Shown here piece by piece: positions 50,201-63,011 of a DNA stretch of 64,000 nt; the stretch's first letter is position 1; every line of letters starts with the position of its first letter. Both the position numbers and the translations under genes were made by a program. This DNA comes from Lepturacanthus savala (taxonomy: Eukaryota; Chordata; Actinopteri; Scombriformes; Trichiuridae), in assembly GCA_030544235.1 (NCBI GenBank), contig CM060463.1:16865690-16929689 (forward strand). Reading direction: 5' to 3'. The notes beneath the pieces are model-generated. The model saw nothing but the letters and a program-made list of their open reading frames with translations, ran no database searches and had not been told where the DNA came from.

Positions 50201-53200
50201 AAGCCCCTCTGCTACTTACCTGACCAAATCAACATCCCAGAAGTTTAATTGACTTGATGCTATACTCTGATTATGAAGTGGTCCTTTAATTTTTTTGAGC
50301 AGTGTACATTGGTACCAGTACTGAAATTCTGGTACCGCGGCAACACGTGCTATTACAACTACACTGGATGGACATGTGTAGATATGACTTACCATGATGA
50401 ATTTGGTTCTATTAGGCTAATAAGTTGAGCTGCAGAGGCATCAACTGACTAAAAGTGCAGTTTTAAGTCAATATGAAGTTGATCAGATGAGTGGTTCATG
50501 ACAATGCTGCAAGCAGCCTTACCAGGAGTTAAGCAACTGACCCGTTCCTAACGGGCACTGCACTGGTGAAAAAATGTTTTCTGGAGCACAAGGTTTGATG
50601 GTGCCTTTTAATTACACAACTCCTGCCCTTGTCTGCAGTAATGTGGTCAAAGTTACTGTTACATTGTTACATTGTTACTGTGCTTGTATGTTCAGATCTC
50701 AATTCTGGTTTGCATATTTTTATAAAAATGACGATGCATTCATTAATTTATCTCCTTCTTGCTTTTACTATAGAATATAAATGGCAAATGTTATTCCTTA
50801 GCAGTGAGTCACACAGTGAGCGGGCAGCTCATGGTTTAGATCTATAAAAGCACTGCATCCGTCTTAAGTAGGACAAGGTAAAGGTTAGCTCAGCTCCAGG
50901 GAGAGAAACCAGCACAGTCACCTCTGTTACTCCTCAACATGACCGACTGGTGCACCAGGAGCTTCATTATTATATTATGGATGCAGTCAAATCAAACGCG
51001 TTCATTATTCATGCTCAGGCAACACGCTGGGAGCTGCTGGCATAACAATGCATCCGCTGTGAAGTCTTGTCGCTTCTGTTTTCTCCTTCTGAGTAACCAG
51101 CTTCCTGCTGTGCTCCGTCTGTGGAGGCTGATGGCAGCGGGTAATGAGCTGTGTGCAGCACGGTGAGCGTGAGAGGAGCAAGAAGCATGCACACGAACGA
51201 AGACATCAGCAAGACAAGGCACAGGGCGGGGACCCGCCCGCTTGCATGCAGCTTTTCATATATTATTCAGGAACGTGGTGCAAAAAGGAACGGAAACCGT
51301 CGTCGGTCCTGGTTCACCTGAGAACTGCAGATCATTAAGACATCTCTGAACTACCATGAATTCAAATGAAGCTGCTGTACAGACATGTGAAATGCTGTCA
51401 TTGTTACTTCAAGGTCACCAGTAGTTCCTTGTGTATGTTGGAAATAAATACGCTAAGTAAGTCTGAGCAGTAATATTATTGTGCAGTTTACAGTCGGTTT
51501 AGCTTTTCTTTAAAAACAGCTGCTGCTAAAACATTTCTGTCCACAAAACCAAAACAACAAACTGAGTGACACGGAAGCATAGCTCATACTTCTGCAGAGG
51601 TAGCCAAGCTACTATGGCGTCAACGGCAACCCGTACACCATAGGCTGACATGTACCAAAACATTTTAACTACACGCCACAGTGATGCGAACCACAAGGGT
51701 GGTGATTGGTCCCTCAGCACATAATTTCCTGAAGTTGCCCTTTCCGGGATTTTTAAAGGATTTGTGCTTGGATAAAGTGGAGGAAAGACTCATCGGAAAG
51801 CTCAGAAAATATGACCATCCATATGACTCTTAGTCTAGACACAGCCACACCCCCTATCAGCATGGTGGTGAATTACAGATCAACATACAGTATTTCCCTA
51901 ATGTAGAACTTTAAATGCTCATTGCCTGCTTCATATCAAGGGGGTAGTTACGTCTGCAGAAGTATAAACTACATGGGCTTGCTAGTGGGAGGAAAAGTGG
52001 ACCCAAATAGAAAGAAAGTCTATGAAAAACCAGATCTTTTTTGATATATGGTATATATTGATAACATCATGAGGGAATGAACTTTGTGCCACAGCACTAT
52101 ATTGCACAATCTGGGACGCCCCCGCATTGAGGTGCAAAATGGTTTTGTCCAACCACAGACAGCGGCCAGCAAGTGTTACGTCAGTGATCCCAGATCGAAT
52201 AGAGGCCAAATGTATCAATTCAGGTGGTGATTGAAAGAAACAGTCATCAATATAATCTGATCTGATTGTAGCTTAAAGGTATGCTTGTTTTAAATAATTT
52301 GTTTGTTCACATGCTTCGTAGTCTGGCATGGATAGGGGCCCACTGACATTAAGAGCGTACAGGGACCAGAATCTGGTGGTACGCCCCTGCTGACTATTTC
52401 AGCAGAGTTAAGCGAATCTGCAGAGTCTATGACTATAACTGTGTCACTTCAAGCTTTCATTTACCCAATTTTTATATCACAAAGCAGTGACACACACAGT
52501 GTCTTCAGCTGCCGATCAAATAAATATTCATTAGGCTATGCAACATTTTGGGCAAAGAGCTTCATCAGGTACATTCTGACAAAAGGAGTGAGTGTCCTTA
52601 TATACAATATTTAAAAAACAGGTATCATCATACTCTTCCTTAGTGACAACAAGGTGAATTCCTCCCACAACTTATTGCAGGTCATCATTTGACCTCAGTC
52701 AGACACAGTTCCATCAGCAGGAAACATCTTGAAAACAAAGAAAGGTGGAACTTCATGAATGAAGATTGTGAACCTGCCTTTTGTATATAATGACACTCAC
52801 TCCTTTTGTCAGCATATACCTGATGAAGGCAAGTGGAGACAGTGCAGGTGTCAAGGTGCAGGTGTTGGTTCCTACTTCACCAACAGACCTGTCAAAGAGA
52901 TTATTCAGGTGTCCATTTTTTTTTTAATATACTGATTAGTGCATATTTAAAGATGTTACAATTCCAGCTGTGGCATCAATGGAAAATAACAGAAGCTGTA
53001 ACTAAAAATGTAGCTAAAATTCAATTTCAAGTTTTTATTTGACAAAAACATGCATGGGTTTGTTGGCTTTGTAATGCTGAATAAGGATATTTTCACCTAA
53101 ATAATACAAATAAATAATCAGGGTTAGAGAAATGTATCATGTGGACTGTCGGGTTTAAAATGCAACTAAATGAAATTTACATTTATAAACCTGTCTGAAA

Positions 53201-54871
53201 CACAGACCTCACTGTAACAGTTTTCAAAGGGTTAGGGTTATATAATATTTCTTTGGTAGAAAATTAAGAATGTAAGGTTTGTGTGTAAAACTCCATTCCC
53301 CTACTTGTATTTATTTGGAAGTAAAATAACAAAAACTATCTGAAGAGATACATAATGTCTCCAAACCTGGATCCTCTTTGATTCATTGACTGAGTGGAGG
53401 AAGATGTGTCAATTATTTTTGATTATTTCCATGAAACCATGATAAAGAAAGATATTTGAGAAACACTGAGGGACAGACAAAGATCTACAATGACAAGGAT
53501 CTCAGCTCAGGGTCAGTTGTCACTGCGGTGTACGATGGTGACGGAGCTGTTAGTTGTTATTCCTTCATGATATAAACTGATGACACATGATGGATGATGT
53601 GTGGAGAGATTGATGAGCTGTGACCCCTCGCTGACCTCTGCTACCAACAGAAGGGAACAGAAGTTATATGTTCTGGCCTTTAGCAACATGCTCAATGTGA
53701 AAATTAGAAAAGAGCTGGAGTCCCGGCAACACACTGCAGCTATAGGATGGCTCAAGCAACATTTATTGCTGAGAAATATCAATAACAATCTTAATTCTTA
53801 CAATCATAACAGCATTGATCAAAACTGAAATTGCTCATCAGTATAAAGTGTAAAAAAAAAAAAAACGTTTTAGAATCTGGAATATTCACTAAACTATTCA
53901 CCATTAACTAAACTATCAATCGCTGTAATAAATACTGACATGTACAATCAAAAACATAAGTAGATAATGTAATAAATGCATAGAACTGTCCTTTACATGC
54001 ATATCAATCCACCACTTTGTACAAACTCATGATCCCAATGAACCCCACTTACTGGTGGTTCTCTAATTTTAGACTAGTGCAGCTACAAGCTCGATATGTA
54101 AACTCTCCACAATTATTTACATGGATTCTTTGGTTTATGTCCAAAATCAGTAAATCACAGTGTAATATTCTAAATATCCCAGTAAGAGCTATTCATGATT
54201 TTCTGAAAATAAATAAACATATTACATAATACATAATACATAATAATTGAACATTTATTATTTTTCTGCAGTTTCATTTATAAGAATACAAATATGCTTG
54301 ATTATTACACTAGTGTCATTATTTCAGGTAATTTGAGTACTTGTTAATGCTATATTTTGAAGGTATTGGGCACCAGGTGATTCTACACATGTAAGTAGGC
54401 AGATACGGCACCAGGAATGGTTCATGTTTTTTTACCGAAGGACGGTTCTGACGGTTTTGACTAGATGGAATGCAGCATTCTGGGATGACGCGCCCAGCTT
54501 GTTGCCTTCTTGAGTTGCTAAAGTTAAGGTTTGATGAGTGAGACTGGGTCAGGTTAGGGTAAGAATATCAGGGTCAGCCAATCAGAGGCCAGCTTTGCAT
54601 TGCCATTGTTCAAATATACAGCACAAAAGGCAATATCTGTCTGGACAAGGAATCCATAAATTACTTGAGTGACAATTTGATTTTAAGTTTGTTTTATTTT
54701 AATTTTTTTATGTTTATTAAAAGAAAAATAGCCAAAAAAACATAGCTACTACTGTAGAATCAGTCTCCCGGTGTCAGGCTCAATGATTGCATGAAAATGC
54801 TCTACCCTGACTACCCTGAACATCAAGGACATTGGTTGTAATGTCATAGTAACTAACTATAACTATTTATA

Positions 54872-54942
<71 letters not shown>

Positions 54943-55765
54943 CTCTTCACCGCTACAATAAAGTCTACAGGAAGAAAGATTTGCAGTGTCACAGGAGGAA
55001 AAGCTTCACTGTGCTGTGTGTGATTATTAGATAAAGGCTTGTGACCTTTATCTAAACATCTACTTGCTTCAGATTTAAAAGGAAAAGTACAAAATAATGT
55101 TTTAACTACAGTATTGTGTGCAAGTTAATAATAAAAAAAGTTAATAATGATAATAGACTCAGAATTACATTTCGTGGGTAATTCTAATTTGTGTTATCAA
55201 ACGTTGACTTTTTATGATTGTAATAACTGAAAATATACAGTGTATATATACACACAACTTTTTTTTAAGCAAGTCATATTTATCACAGCATCTCAGCACT
55301 GAGCTGATGAACCTGCAGTATCTCTTTTTTCTTCGTCTACCTGCAGTGAAATGTCACCTCATGGTGACATGCAACATTTTTGCAGCAGTGCTCGTCTCAT
55401 TGCGAGTCTATCTTTAGTTTTTTTTTTTGGCATTTTAGATCTACGACAGCAGGCTTATATCACTGATTACTGCAAATGAATCAGCCGTCACCTGCTCTCT
55501 GGATGAACGTGATGCATTTACATGTCGGATGAGACTCCATCTCGACATCAGAGCCCCGCACAATGAGACAAGAAAAGCTCAGTTGCCATGACAATCACAC
55601 AGATACACAGAGACCCTATCCACCCTGCATTATGAGCTATTCTGCTTAAAACAATACAACTCTCCGCCTGCCACACACACCCACACACACACACACACAC
55701 ACCATTTCAACTAGCTGACCAGCTGGTGGGGAATGTGTGGTCTTACCTGATACTGTGCTGGTCAT
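32525..55765 (-). CDS. stmn3: Stathmin-3 (SCLIP), complete, five coding exons
   Basis: Exons 55747..55765, 37645..37740, 36159..36337, 33791..33982 and 32525..32584 sum to 546 nt, 181 residues plus TGA. The N-terminus MTSTVSAYSDKIKEMSMLSLLCSCF matches the stathmin-3 start, with C22 and C24 as the expected palmitoylation pair for Golgi and vesicle attachment. The linker keeps an SP site (S75) and S82, and the helical stathmin-like domain (LEELQKRLEAAEERR to NKELKADLSG) binds two tubulin dimers. STMN3 is a neuronal microtubule-destabilising phosphoprotein. The 'STQPHPNSLYQYG' segment and the helz2/arfrp1 neighbourhood support STMN3 over STMN2 or STMN4. Intron 1 is 18 kb. Intron 4 has a GC donor (AAA|GCAAGT), the only choice that keeps frame. 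The internal Met of the human DMEVK segment is Leu here. Confidence 0.95.
35723..35769. repeat. Short tandem duplication in stmn3 intron 3
   Basis: A unit of about 22 bp beginning 'tgcaggaagaa' and ending 'tatcggg' occurs twice in a row with a two-base difference. It is intronic. Confidence 0.7.
37925..37977. repeat. Perfect 26-bp inverted repeat with 1-nt loop
   Basis: Arms 37925-37950 and 37952-37977 are exact reverse complements with a single A between them, a 53-nt near-perfect palindrome. It lies about 185 bp inside stmn3 intron 1 from the exon 2 acceptor. Confidence 0.95.
38215..38346. repeat. (CA)n microsatellite, about 130 bp
   Basis: CA dinucleotides with a few CCA interruptions towards the right end. 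Confidence 0.97.
40454..41315 (+). mobile_element. LINE (non-LTR retrotransposon) ORF2 C-terminal fragment
   Basis: In the plus direction the translation shows SQSSLSCLQLVQNAAPR, a conserved stretch downstream of the reverse transcriptase core in fish LINEs. Further on come pieces like 'YRIDFKV' and 'APRLWNNIPQPLPS', the usual extreme C-terminus. About 380 bp of unrelated AT-rich sequence interrupts it (about 40640-41010). Frames are broken and the catalytic part is absent. The 3' end is A-rich at about 41310. Family (Rex1- or L2-like) is uncertain. Confidence 0.7.
41337..41540 (-). CDS. Candidate 67-aa single-pass membrane micropeptide
   Basis: The ORF has a true ATG (41540) with G at -3 and a TGA at the end. 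The product has a short basic N-terminus (MQLQVKLGNRFGYQ), one hydrophobic segment of about 20 residues (LTLIAFLAFMGQLVVML), then YEHNKRFNVQSQ and a polar tail. Codons are GC-ending through the first 40 residues, unlike the AT-rich intron around it. It lies inside stmn3 intron 1 in the same orientation and immediately next to the 3' end of a LINE fragment. I recognise no family. It could be a real small gene, an exon, or chance. Confidence 0.35.
   Translation of the reverse strand: MQLQVKLGNRFGYQLTLIAFLAFMGQLVVMLYEHNKRFNVQSQDCVINTVHWLNLPSIKAELLIRHN
43889..43926. repeat. Perfect 17-bp inverted repeat with 4-nt loop
   Basis: Arms 43889-43905 and 43910-43926 are exact reverse complements around CAAT. 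Confidence 0.93.
44095..44202. repeat. (CA)n microsatellite, about 108 bp
   Basis: CA dinucleotides with two CG interruptions near the left end. Confidence 0.97.
44279..44311. repeat. Perfect 12-bp inverted repeat with 9-nt loop
   Basis: Arms TTGGCTGCACAC (44279-44290) and its exact complement (44300-44311). Confidence 0.85.
46833..46936. repeat. Degenerate spaced repeat of GTTGGAAA(A)GTG
   Basis: Three copies of a unit like GGTTGGAAAAGTGTTAC start near 46833, 46879 and 46920, spaced 46 and 41 bp apart. This is probably a decayed minisatellite. Confidence 0.5.
48797..50306. mobile_element. Inactive Tc1/mariner-family transposon, about 1.5 kb
   Basis: The left terminal repeat begins CACTGCTCCAAAAAATTAAA and the right end is its near complement (ttaatttttttgagcagtg), followed by TA, the expected target site. 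The left flank has CA in place of TA. The element lies in stmn3 intron 1 and is about 1.5 kb long, normal for this family. A transposase pseudogene fills the middle on the minus strand. Confidence 0.9.
49190..50010 (-). pseudogene. Tc1-like DD34E transposase pseudogene
   Basis: Recognisable blocks on the minus strand: an N-terminal helix-turn-helix region with 'DGTSIRAIA' (about 49930-49965), first catalytic Asp in FTDKSRF (codon near 49594), GGSVMVWGG, second Asp in QDNARPH (49322-49324) and the Glu in DLNPIEHLWD (49218-49220). Several stops and frameshifts break it. The second Asp and the Glu are 104 nt apart, one base short of 35 codons, which shows a 1-nt deletion in a DD34E spacing. Confidence 0.85.
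50843..51164 (+). other. Candidate plus-strand first exon with TATA box, antisense to stmn3
   Basis: A TATAAAAG box (50843-50850) is followed about 90 bp later by an ATG at 50939 with A at -3, an open frame of 75 codons, and a good donor CACG|GTGAGC near 51164/51165. The predicted product starts MTDWCTRSFIIILWM and matches no family I know. In the same interval the minus strand has an ATG at 51206 opening a 63-aa frame with a signal-peptide-like start (MSSFVCMLLAPLTLTVLHTA). Only one of the two, or neither, is likely real. No second exon was identified. Confidence 0.25.
54876..54941. repeat. (TA)n tract, about 66 bp
   Basis: A perfect TA dinucleotide run in stmn3 intron 1. Confidence 0.96.
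55027..55055. repeat. 11-bp inverted repeat with 7-nt loop
   Basis: TTAGATAAAGG (55027-55037) and its complement (55045-55055) flank CTTGTGA. Confidence 0.8.
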
Positions 55766-55925
55766 TGTTGCTGACAGTGGAGGAGAGAGCCAGAGGATGC
55801 TGCTGGATGGAGGAGAGGAGAGAATGTGAAGGAGTCAGAGAGAGAGAGAGAGGGGAAGAGGAAGGAGGGAGGGGAGGGGGAGAGAGAGGAGGGGCTGGGC
55901 GTGTGTCTGCTGCAGTGCACAACTC
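55766..55925 (-). promoter_or_regulatory. stmn3 5' UTR/proximal promoter with GA-rich tract
   Basis: Just upstream of the stmn3 ATG (55765) the plus strand is almost pure purine (GAGA and GGAGG runs, 55790-55895), so CT-rich in the stmn3 sense strand. Such tracts are common in TATA-less neuronal promoters and 5' UTRs. No TATA box is visible close by. The transcription start is probably within or just beyond this block. Confidence 0.45.
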
Positions 55926-56755
55926 TACGTGAACAATGGACATTTATGTGTGTGTGTAGCTGTGGGAGAAGAATACGTGATTCTGACTGATTTAAAGGGT
56001 TTAAAATGCATCCAGATTATTGTCTTAACATGTTTGAATTCGACCAGACAGCAGCTCTGTACACAGGCCTGGTACATGTAGTTACTGGTGAATTACTCAT
56101 TTCTGAAGGCACAGATCAACTCCAGACCACAGATTTTGTGTAAAAAACAACATAGTGAGGTGTGACATCACCTGTTGTTTTGCAATAGAGCCAGTTTGAA
56201 GCTCAGAGTTGCAGTTCATAGTCAGCACCATCTGTTTCATTTGGAGACAAGACCTTTGAATAATTGCAAGAGGTTTCCTTTCACAGCCTGAAATCATGCC
56301 CTGGTACCTCTGACCTATCATGGATCCATTAACAAGACCTAGATAATGGACTCAAACATGGCAGTCTGTTCATTTGTTCATTCCTATGAACGTTGCTCAG
56401 TGGTGCATGGAGAGGTTAAGTGCTAGGCATGTTTTTTTTTGTGTGTGGGGGGGGGGGGTCATGCAGTTCAATATGTGAGCACCAAGATGTCATTTATATT
56501 TCTAAAATTAAAACGAAAAATGAACTTATTAGGACAGATAAAAGGAAAATTTAAAAGAAAGAAAAATAGTCAATAGCAGTTTGAGTTTGTTTGTTAAGTG
56601 CCTAAGTAAGAGTCCTAATAAAACTCTTGGATTACGCATCTAAGAAGACCTTAGATAAGATTAAGCTTCTGTCTGAAGGTTATCAGGAGCAATAATCAAG
56701 ACTTTTCTATCTGCATAAGTGCAGGGATTAATTTGCCGTCCAGTTCCAGATTTAT

Positions 56756-57060
56756 TTAAGCAGTGTTCAGTAAGACAATCTGTCCAGCTCCTTTATGCCT
56801 GAAGGAGAAATATAACCGGATATCTTCAGCAGAAAGATAATAGATGTTGCTGAAACTACTGATAATCTGTCCCAGTGGAGGCACATATACGGAGAATAAA
56901 ATAGGCCCCAACACTGATCCCTGGGGGACGCCACATGATAAGATAGTGGTGTCTGATGCAAATTCACCTACAGAATGTAGATGAACTGGAAAGCAACTAG
57001 TCACCAGCTCCCAGATAAAGTTATTATTATTAAGAACTTTCCCACAGGAATTGAAATGAA
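56756..57060 (-). mobile_element. Decayed LINE reverse transcriptase fragment
   Basis: The minus-strand frame contains CGVPQGSVLGPILFSVY, the conserved reverse transcriptase block, followed by a degraded YADD box (SAEDIRLYFSF). The catalytic Tyr-Ala-Asp-Asp is lost. Only about 100 codons remain. It resembles fish Rex1/L2/CR1-type elements. A library search would place it. Confidence 0.75.
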
Positions 57061-57824
57061 TGTTTTTGAGAGGTGCCAGAAGACACCTTTGCAAACATAT
57101 TGGTGAAGATATTTCTTGGTAAGGAATTTATTCCCAGCATTTTGCCAATTTTCCTACATTCAGTCTCAACATGTGAGATCTCTATATACAGATCTAAGTC
57201 TCTAGCTGTAGGTTTAAATAATAATTTCCCAAAAAGCTTTATAAATGAGTGAGCTAGAACCTCTGAACATTACAATGTCTGCTTCACCTGCAAATATCTG
57301 GTTTCCTCGAAAATGAATGGGAGTAAAAAGGGGATTTAAAGAGTTTTCACAGGAAAAGTTGGATTTTATAATTAAGTAAAAATAAATGGAAACTAAATTT
57401 CACCCTAAACATTGCTTAATGTCAGACAGTTATAGTTAAAACAAAAGAAACCTCCAGGCAGAAAATATTTACTTCTTGTGTATTTTTTGTATTAAATAGT
57501 ATCAATAGTACTGCAAGTATCACATCACAGAAACAAGCTTGTAGATGTTTAATTTATTCATTTTGCTGATTGAATAATATTGGTGGGAATGAAGTTCAGA
57601 AACATACCAAAGAAAAAAATAACCTGAAAATATTAAACCAGAAAACCAGAAAAAAGTTATTCCCTCAGACTTCACATGTGGATGTGGACTCAACAAGTTC
57701 TGAACAGGCTAAGAGGAAGTTTTTTTCTTTTTTTTTTAAGTGATATGATCATTCATCAGAAGAAAAACAAATACCACCAACAAAACATTTTTCTGCAGCA
57801 TGATCACAGACAAAATACCATATC

Positions 57825-57864
57825 ATTGACACATGGTTTTTTATTGACAAAACCATGAGTCAAT
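57825..57864. repeat. 16-bp inverted repeat, one mismatch, 8-nt loop
   Basis: Arms 57825-57840 and 57849-57864 pair at 15 of 16 positions. Confidence 0.8.
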
Positions 57865-60800
57865 CGGTCCTAGTCTGTGAGGGTTAAGTTTCCACCCTGT
57901 GCAAATCCAGTGTTTAAAAAAAGGTGTCTTTAAAGTACCTTTTTCAGGAATAGACCTACAGTTAGTTCTCTGGCAGGAAAAGATCCAGATAGGTTTTCAT
58001 TTCATCTGCTTAAAACAGCTGGGGACACGCCCTGATCAACAAGCACAGGGAGCAAGAAAATTTAAAAAAACAAAAACGTTTAAGAACAGAGGCTGGTATG
58101 ACACCTAGTGGACATGAAGAGGCTGTAATATGAATTTATGGAGACAGGACAGACAGTAACACTGAACAGGTCTGGACATTTACAACCTTATCTGTGAATG
58201 AAGTAAGAAAGGTATTGTAGTCACCGTTACAGAAGGCCTAGAGAGACCATGTTCTTACTTATCAAACAGGACTGCATGATGTTAGATTAGAAAAAATAAG
58301 GTCAGTTTTCACCGTGGGGATAGACAGAAGTTCTGTGAGATAGAGCCTGTGTAGTGGAACAACATAGTCTAGGATTTTTCTTGTGGTCTGAGAGGAACCA
58401 GGAGGGGGCCTGTGGAGGACTGCGAGGGGGAAATTCCGCTCAAAGGTCACGAGGAGCATGACTCAGAATATTTCTTGTAAGTGGATCAATGTTATTGATT
58501 GTAATCTTGCACAGCTGCTCTGAGGACAGGCTGAGGGCAGTTCTGTGGTCCGTTTTAACGATGCTAGCGGGGTTAGCCTCCCACGCTGTGAGTGGACATT
58601 TTTATAACAGCCTGTAAAACACCAGATGATCCAGTCTTTGTGTCTCTTTTGAATAAATTGATACATGAATTACGAGCACCAGTTCCCTGGTTGTGATAGG
58701 AATAATGATTATGCATACATCACCAGACGGTGCACTCATTAGGAAACAATGAGTGTGTGACAGAATGTGATAGAGTGTGTGACAGGGACATTAGCTTTTC
58801 AAATGACACATTGATTCCTGCTGGTTGGAATAATACCAGCCGACCAGAGAGGAAGGTTATTACTGATTAGATACGTGGATTCCTTTCTGCAATTTTTTGG
58901 GGGGGTTTAAAGCATCATGGTAAGGATGCTGCTGCTGAGTGTTAAACATTTAATTTTTTATCATCCAGTTAAAATAATGAAGAAAATTCATTTGTGACTG
59001 CTTATGTTAGTGAATCAGAATCTAAATTGAGCACATGTTCACTATAATTGATCTGACCCCATTTCTCTAACTCATATTATGTAGATTCATTACACAGAGT
59101 GAAATATTTCAAGCCTTTATTTCTTGTAATTTTGAGGAATATGTTTTAGAGATAACAAAAACCCAAATCTTTTCACAATATTAAAAATTTTTGAGATGCA
59201 CAAGTATAAGGACATATATTTGTTAGGGGTGTATTGTGGAGAAAATGGAGTGGATGTAAGAAGCCATTAAAGACACAAAAAGGCTGCAATAACCAAGGTA
59301 AGGAATCAGTCCCCTGAGATTCAGACAGAAGCTCAGGTAGAAAATAGTAATAACAGTTTAATAAAATAATCCAAATTTGTGTGTAGGCACGTCTGACACA
59401 GCTCAGCCTGAGAGACTTACTGCAATCATTGGACAAACTTTCATAAGCTGAATGAAATAATAAATGAGTGATGACGACATCCAACAGGACTTTCACCCAG
59501 AGGTCATTTATTTCATAAATTTAAAATATTTGCAATTACCTGTGTTTGTTGTAATTATCAAGCACAATGCAATAAGAATACCATTTACAATTAATTTAAA
59601 TGAAAATAGACATAAAAAAACAGAGAAATCCCAAACTGTTATATTTCAATATAGATGATCTTTTCATGTGTTTGACTCTGATCCTTTCCATCTAAAATAA
59701 AAGGCATCATGTCTGAGTGCTTCAGTGACTTTCTCCTTTTGTTACTGCTGATGTCACTCAAACAAACCGGACCTGTTTCAAGCTGAAGTGCGGTAGAACC
59801 CCCTTTGATTCTCATACTGTATAGTCCATTGTTATCCAGGATATGCAGTTTTATAGTTCAGCATTTTAATTATGACCAATTGCTGAGGATGTAAAGGCGT
59901 CTATTCCATGGCTATTTAATACACTTAGGCAATAAATTAGTAAACTATCTTTTTTTAATTTTTAAATATTAATCTCTATTAAATAATGTGGATTTTATCT
60001 GCTGTATTTTGTTAAAAGGTGTGTTCATATTTACTAAAGTAGCCAGCTTTTCATTTGGGTGTAGGCAGGTCTGGCAGTTAAAAATGTGAACAAATACAGG
60101 TCATAAAATATTGAATCCCAGATTTGTGCGTCATTTTAGTGAAGTCAGATTTCAGAAATCAGAAAATTTATTATGTTTTTATAACCGTTCATACATACCA
60201 ATGTTAAACTGTTGGTATACAGTGATTCAGCAGAGGTCAGCATGTTTCTGTGTGTTTTTTTTTTTTATACATACAATGTCCAGTTAGCTAATCACCTGTA
60301 GAGGAAAATTACACACAACATTTCTGAAGTCAATCCAACACAAGAGCAAAAGCAAAAACGTGTTCCCGAAGCAGATCAATAAGTGATCAAACAGGGGTAG
60401 TGTGTTTTACGGGGTGGTAAATGACAAAGATGATGACGTACACAGTGAAAGTTGCAGCTGAATCACAAATCTGCAGAGACTCTGGTGCTGCTGCATCAGT
60501 TTGTATGGAGCCCGCTGACACATACATTTAGACGACCATGTTTTCTGCATCGTTTGCTCACAGTTGATGATAGGAAAGTTACTCTTCCTTCCCATTTGGA
60601 GTATGACTCAGCAAATGATGTACAGCTGACATTTTTATGGTTTAAACTGGTTTAAACCGGTTTAATCTGCTATACAGCTACACACCATCCATGGAATGAG
60701 GAAGAATTTATTCATCTTTAGAGTGACAGTCATGATTCAGAATATTTTTTTTATGCGTCAAAGTAATGGAATGATGAATATAATATCAAATATACAGAAT

Positions 60801-61267
60801 GTTTTGGGGGCTAGAAAAAAAGAAGCAACACTCCTCACTACTCTCACTCTGATAAAGAAGAAAAGTAGTGTAGAGTTTGTGAATCTGACAAATTCCAACA
60901 AGGAATCACTATGACTGTTTGTTTTATGTGAGAACGGATGTTTGTGGACTCCTCTGATCACAGTGTCAGTAAGTGGAGCTCCATACAGACACTGAGGCTG
61001 CTGCTCATACAGAAGAAATCATAACCACTTCAAACAAGTGTCACATCCTGAACAGACAATGTCCAGTCAATGCACAGCTGACATTTAGCTTTGTGATAAA
61101 AAGACGATCTCACTCTTCTCTGCATTGAACTCCTACAAGCAGAAATCCACAGGTTCAAAGTCACAGCAACACGAGGAGAGAGTAAAATTATCAACTCCTG
61201 GGTTTATAGGAATGTCCTTGAGGAGAAACTCGCAGTCCAAATGGGAGTAAACAGGGCTGAAGGCGTC

Positions 61268-63011
<1,744 letters not shown>

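Larger units (their letters stand above)
37741..55746 (-). other. stmn3 intron 1 (18 kb), repeat-rich
   Basis: The donor is TCAG|GTAAGA at 55746 and the acceptor ends CGAACAG at 37741. It separates a 19-nt coding exon from the rest of the gene. It contains a LINE fragment, a dead Tc1 transposon, CA and TA tracts, several hairpins, and the two unrecognised ORF candidates listed separately. The remaining stretches (41.9-43.8, 44.4-46.8, 47.0-48.7 and 51.4-54.8 kb) are AT-rich and show nothing I can support. Confidence 0.85.
55940..61267. other. Intergenic region between stmn3 and arfrp1
   Basis: AT-rich, with a decayed LINE fragment at 56756-57060, a hairpin at 57825-57864 and G- and T-homopolymer runs. 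No other gene is supported. The right end next to 61267 should be arfrp1 3' UTR, where a minus-strand AATAAA lies at 60707-60712. Confidence 0.4.
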
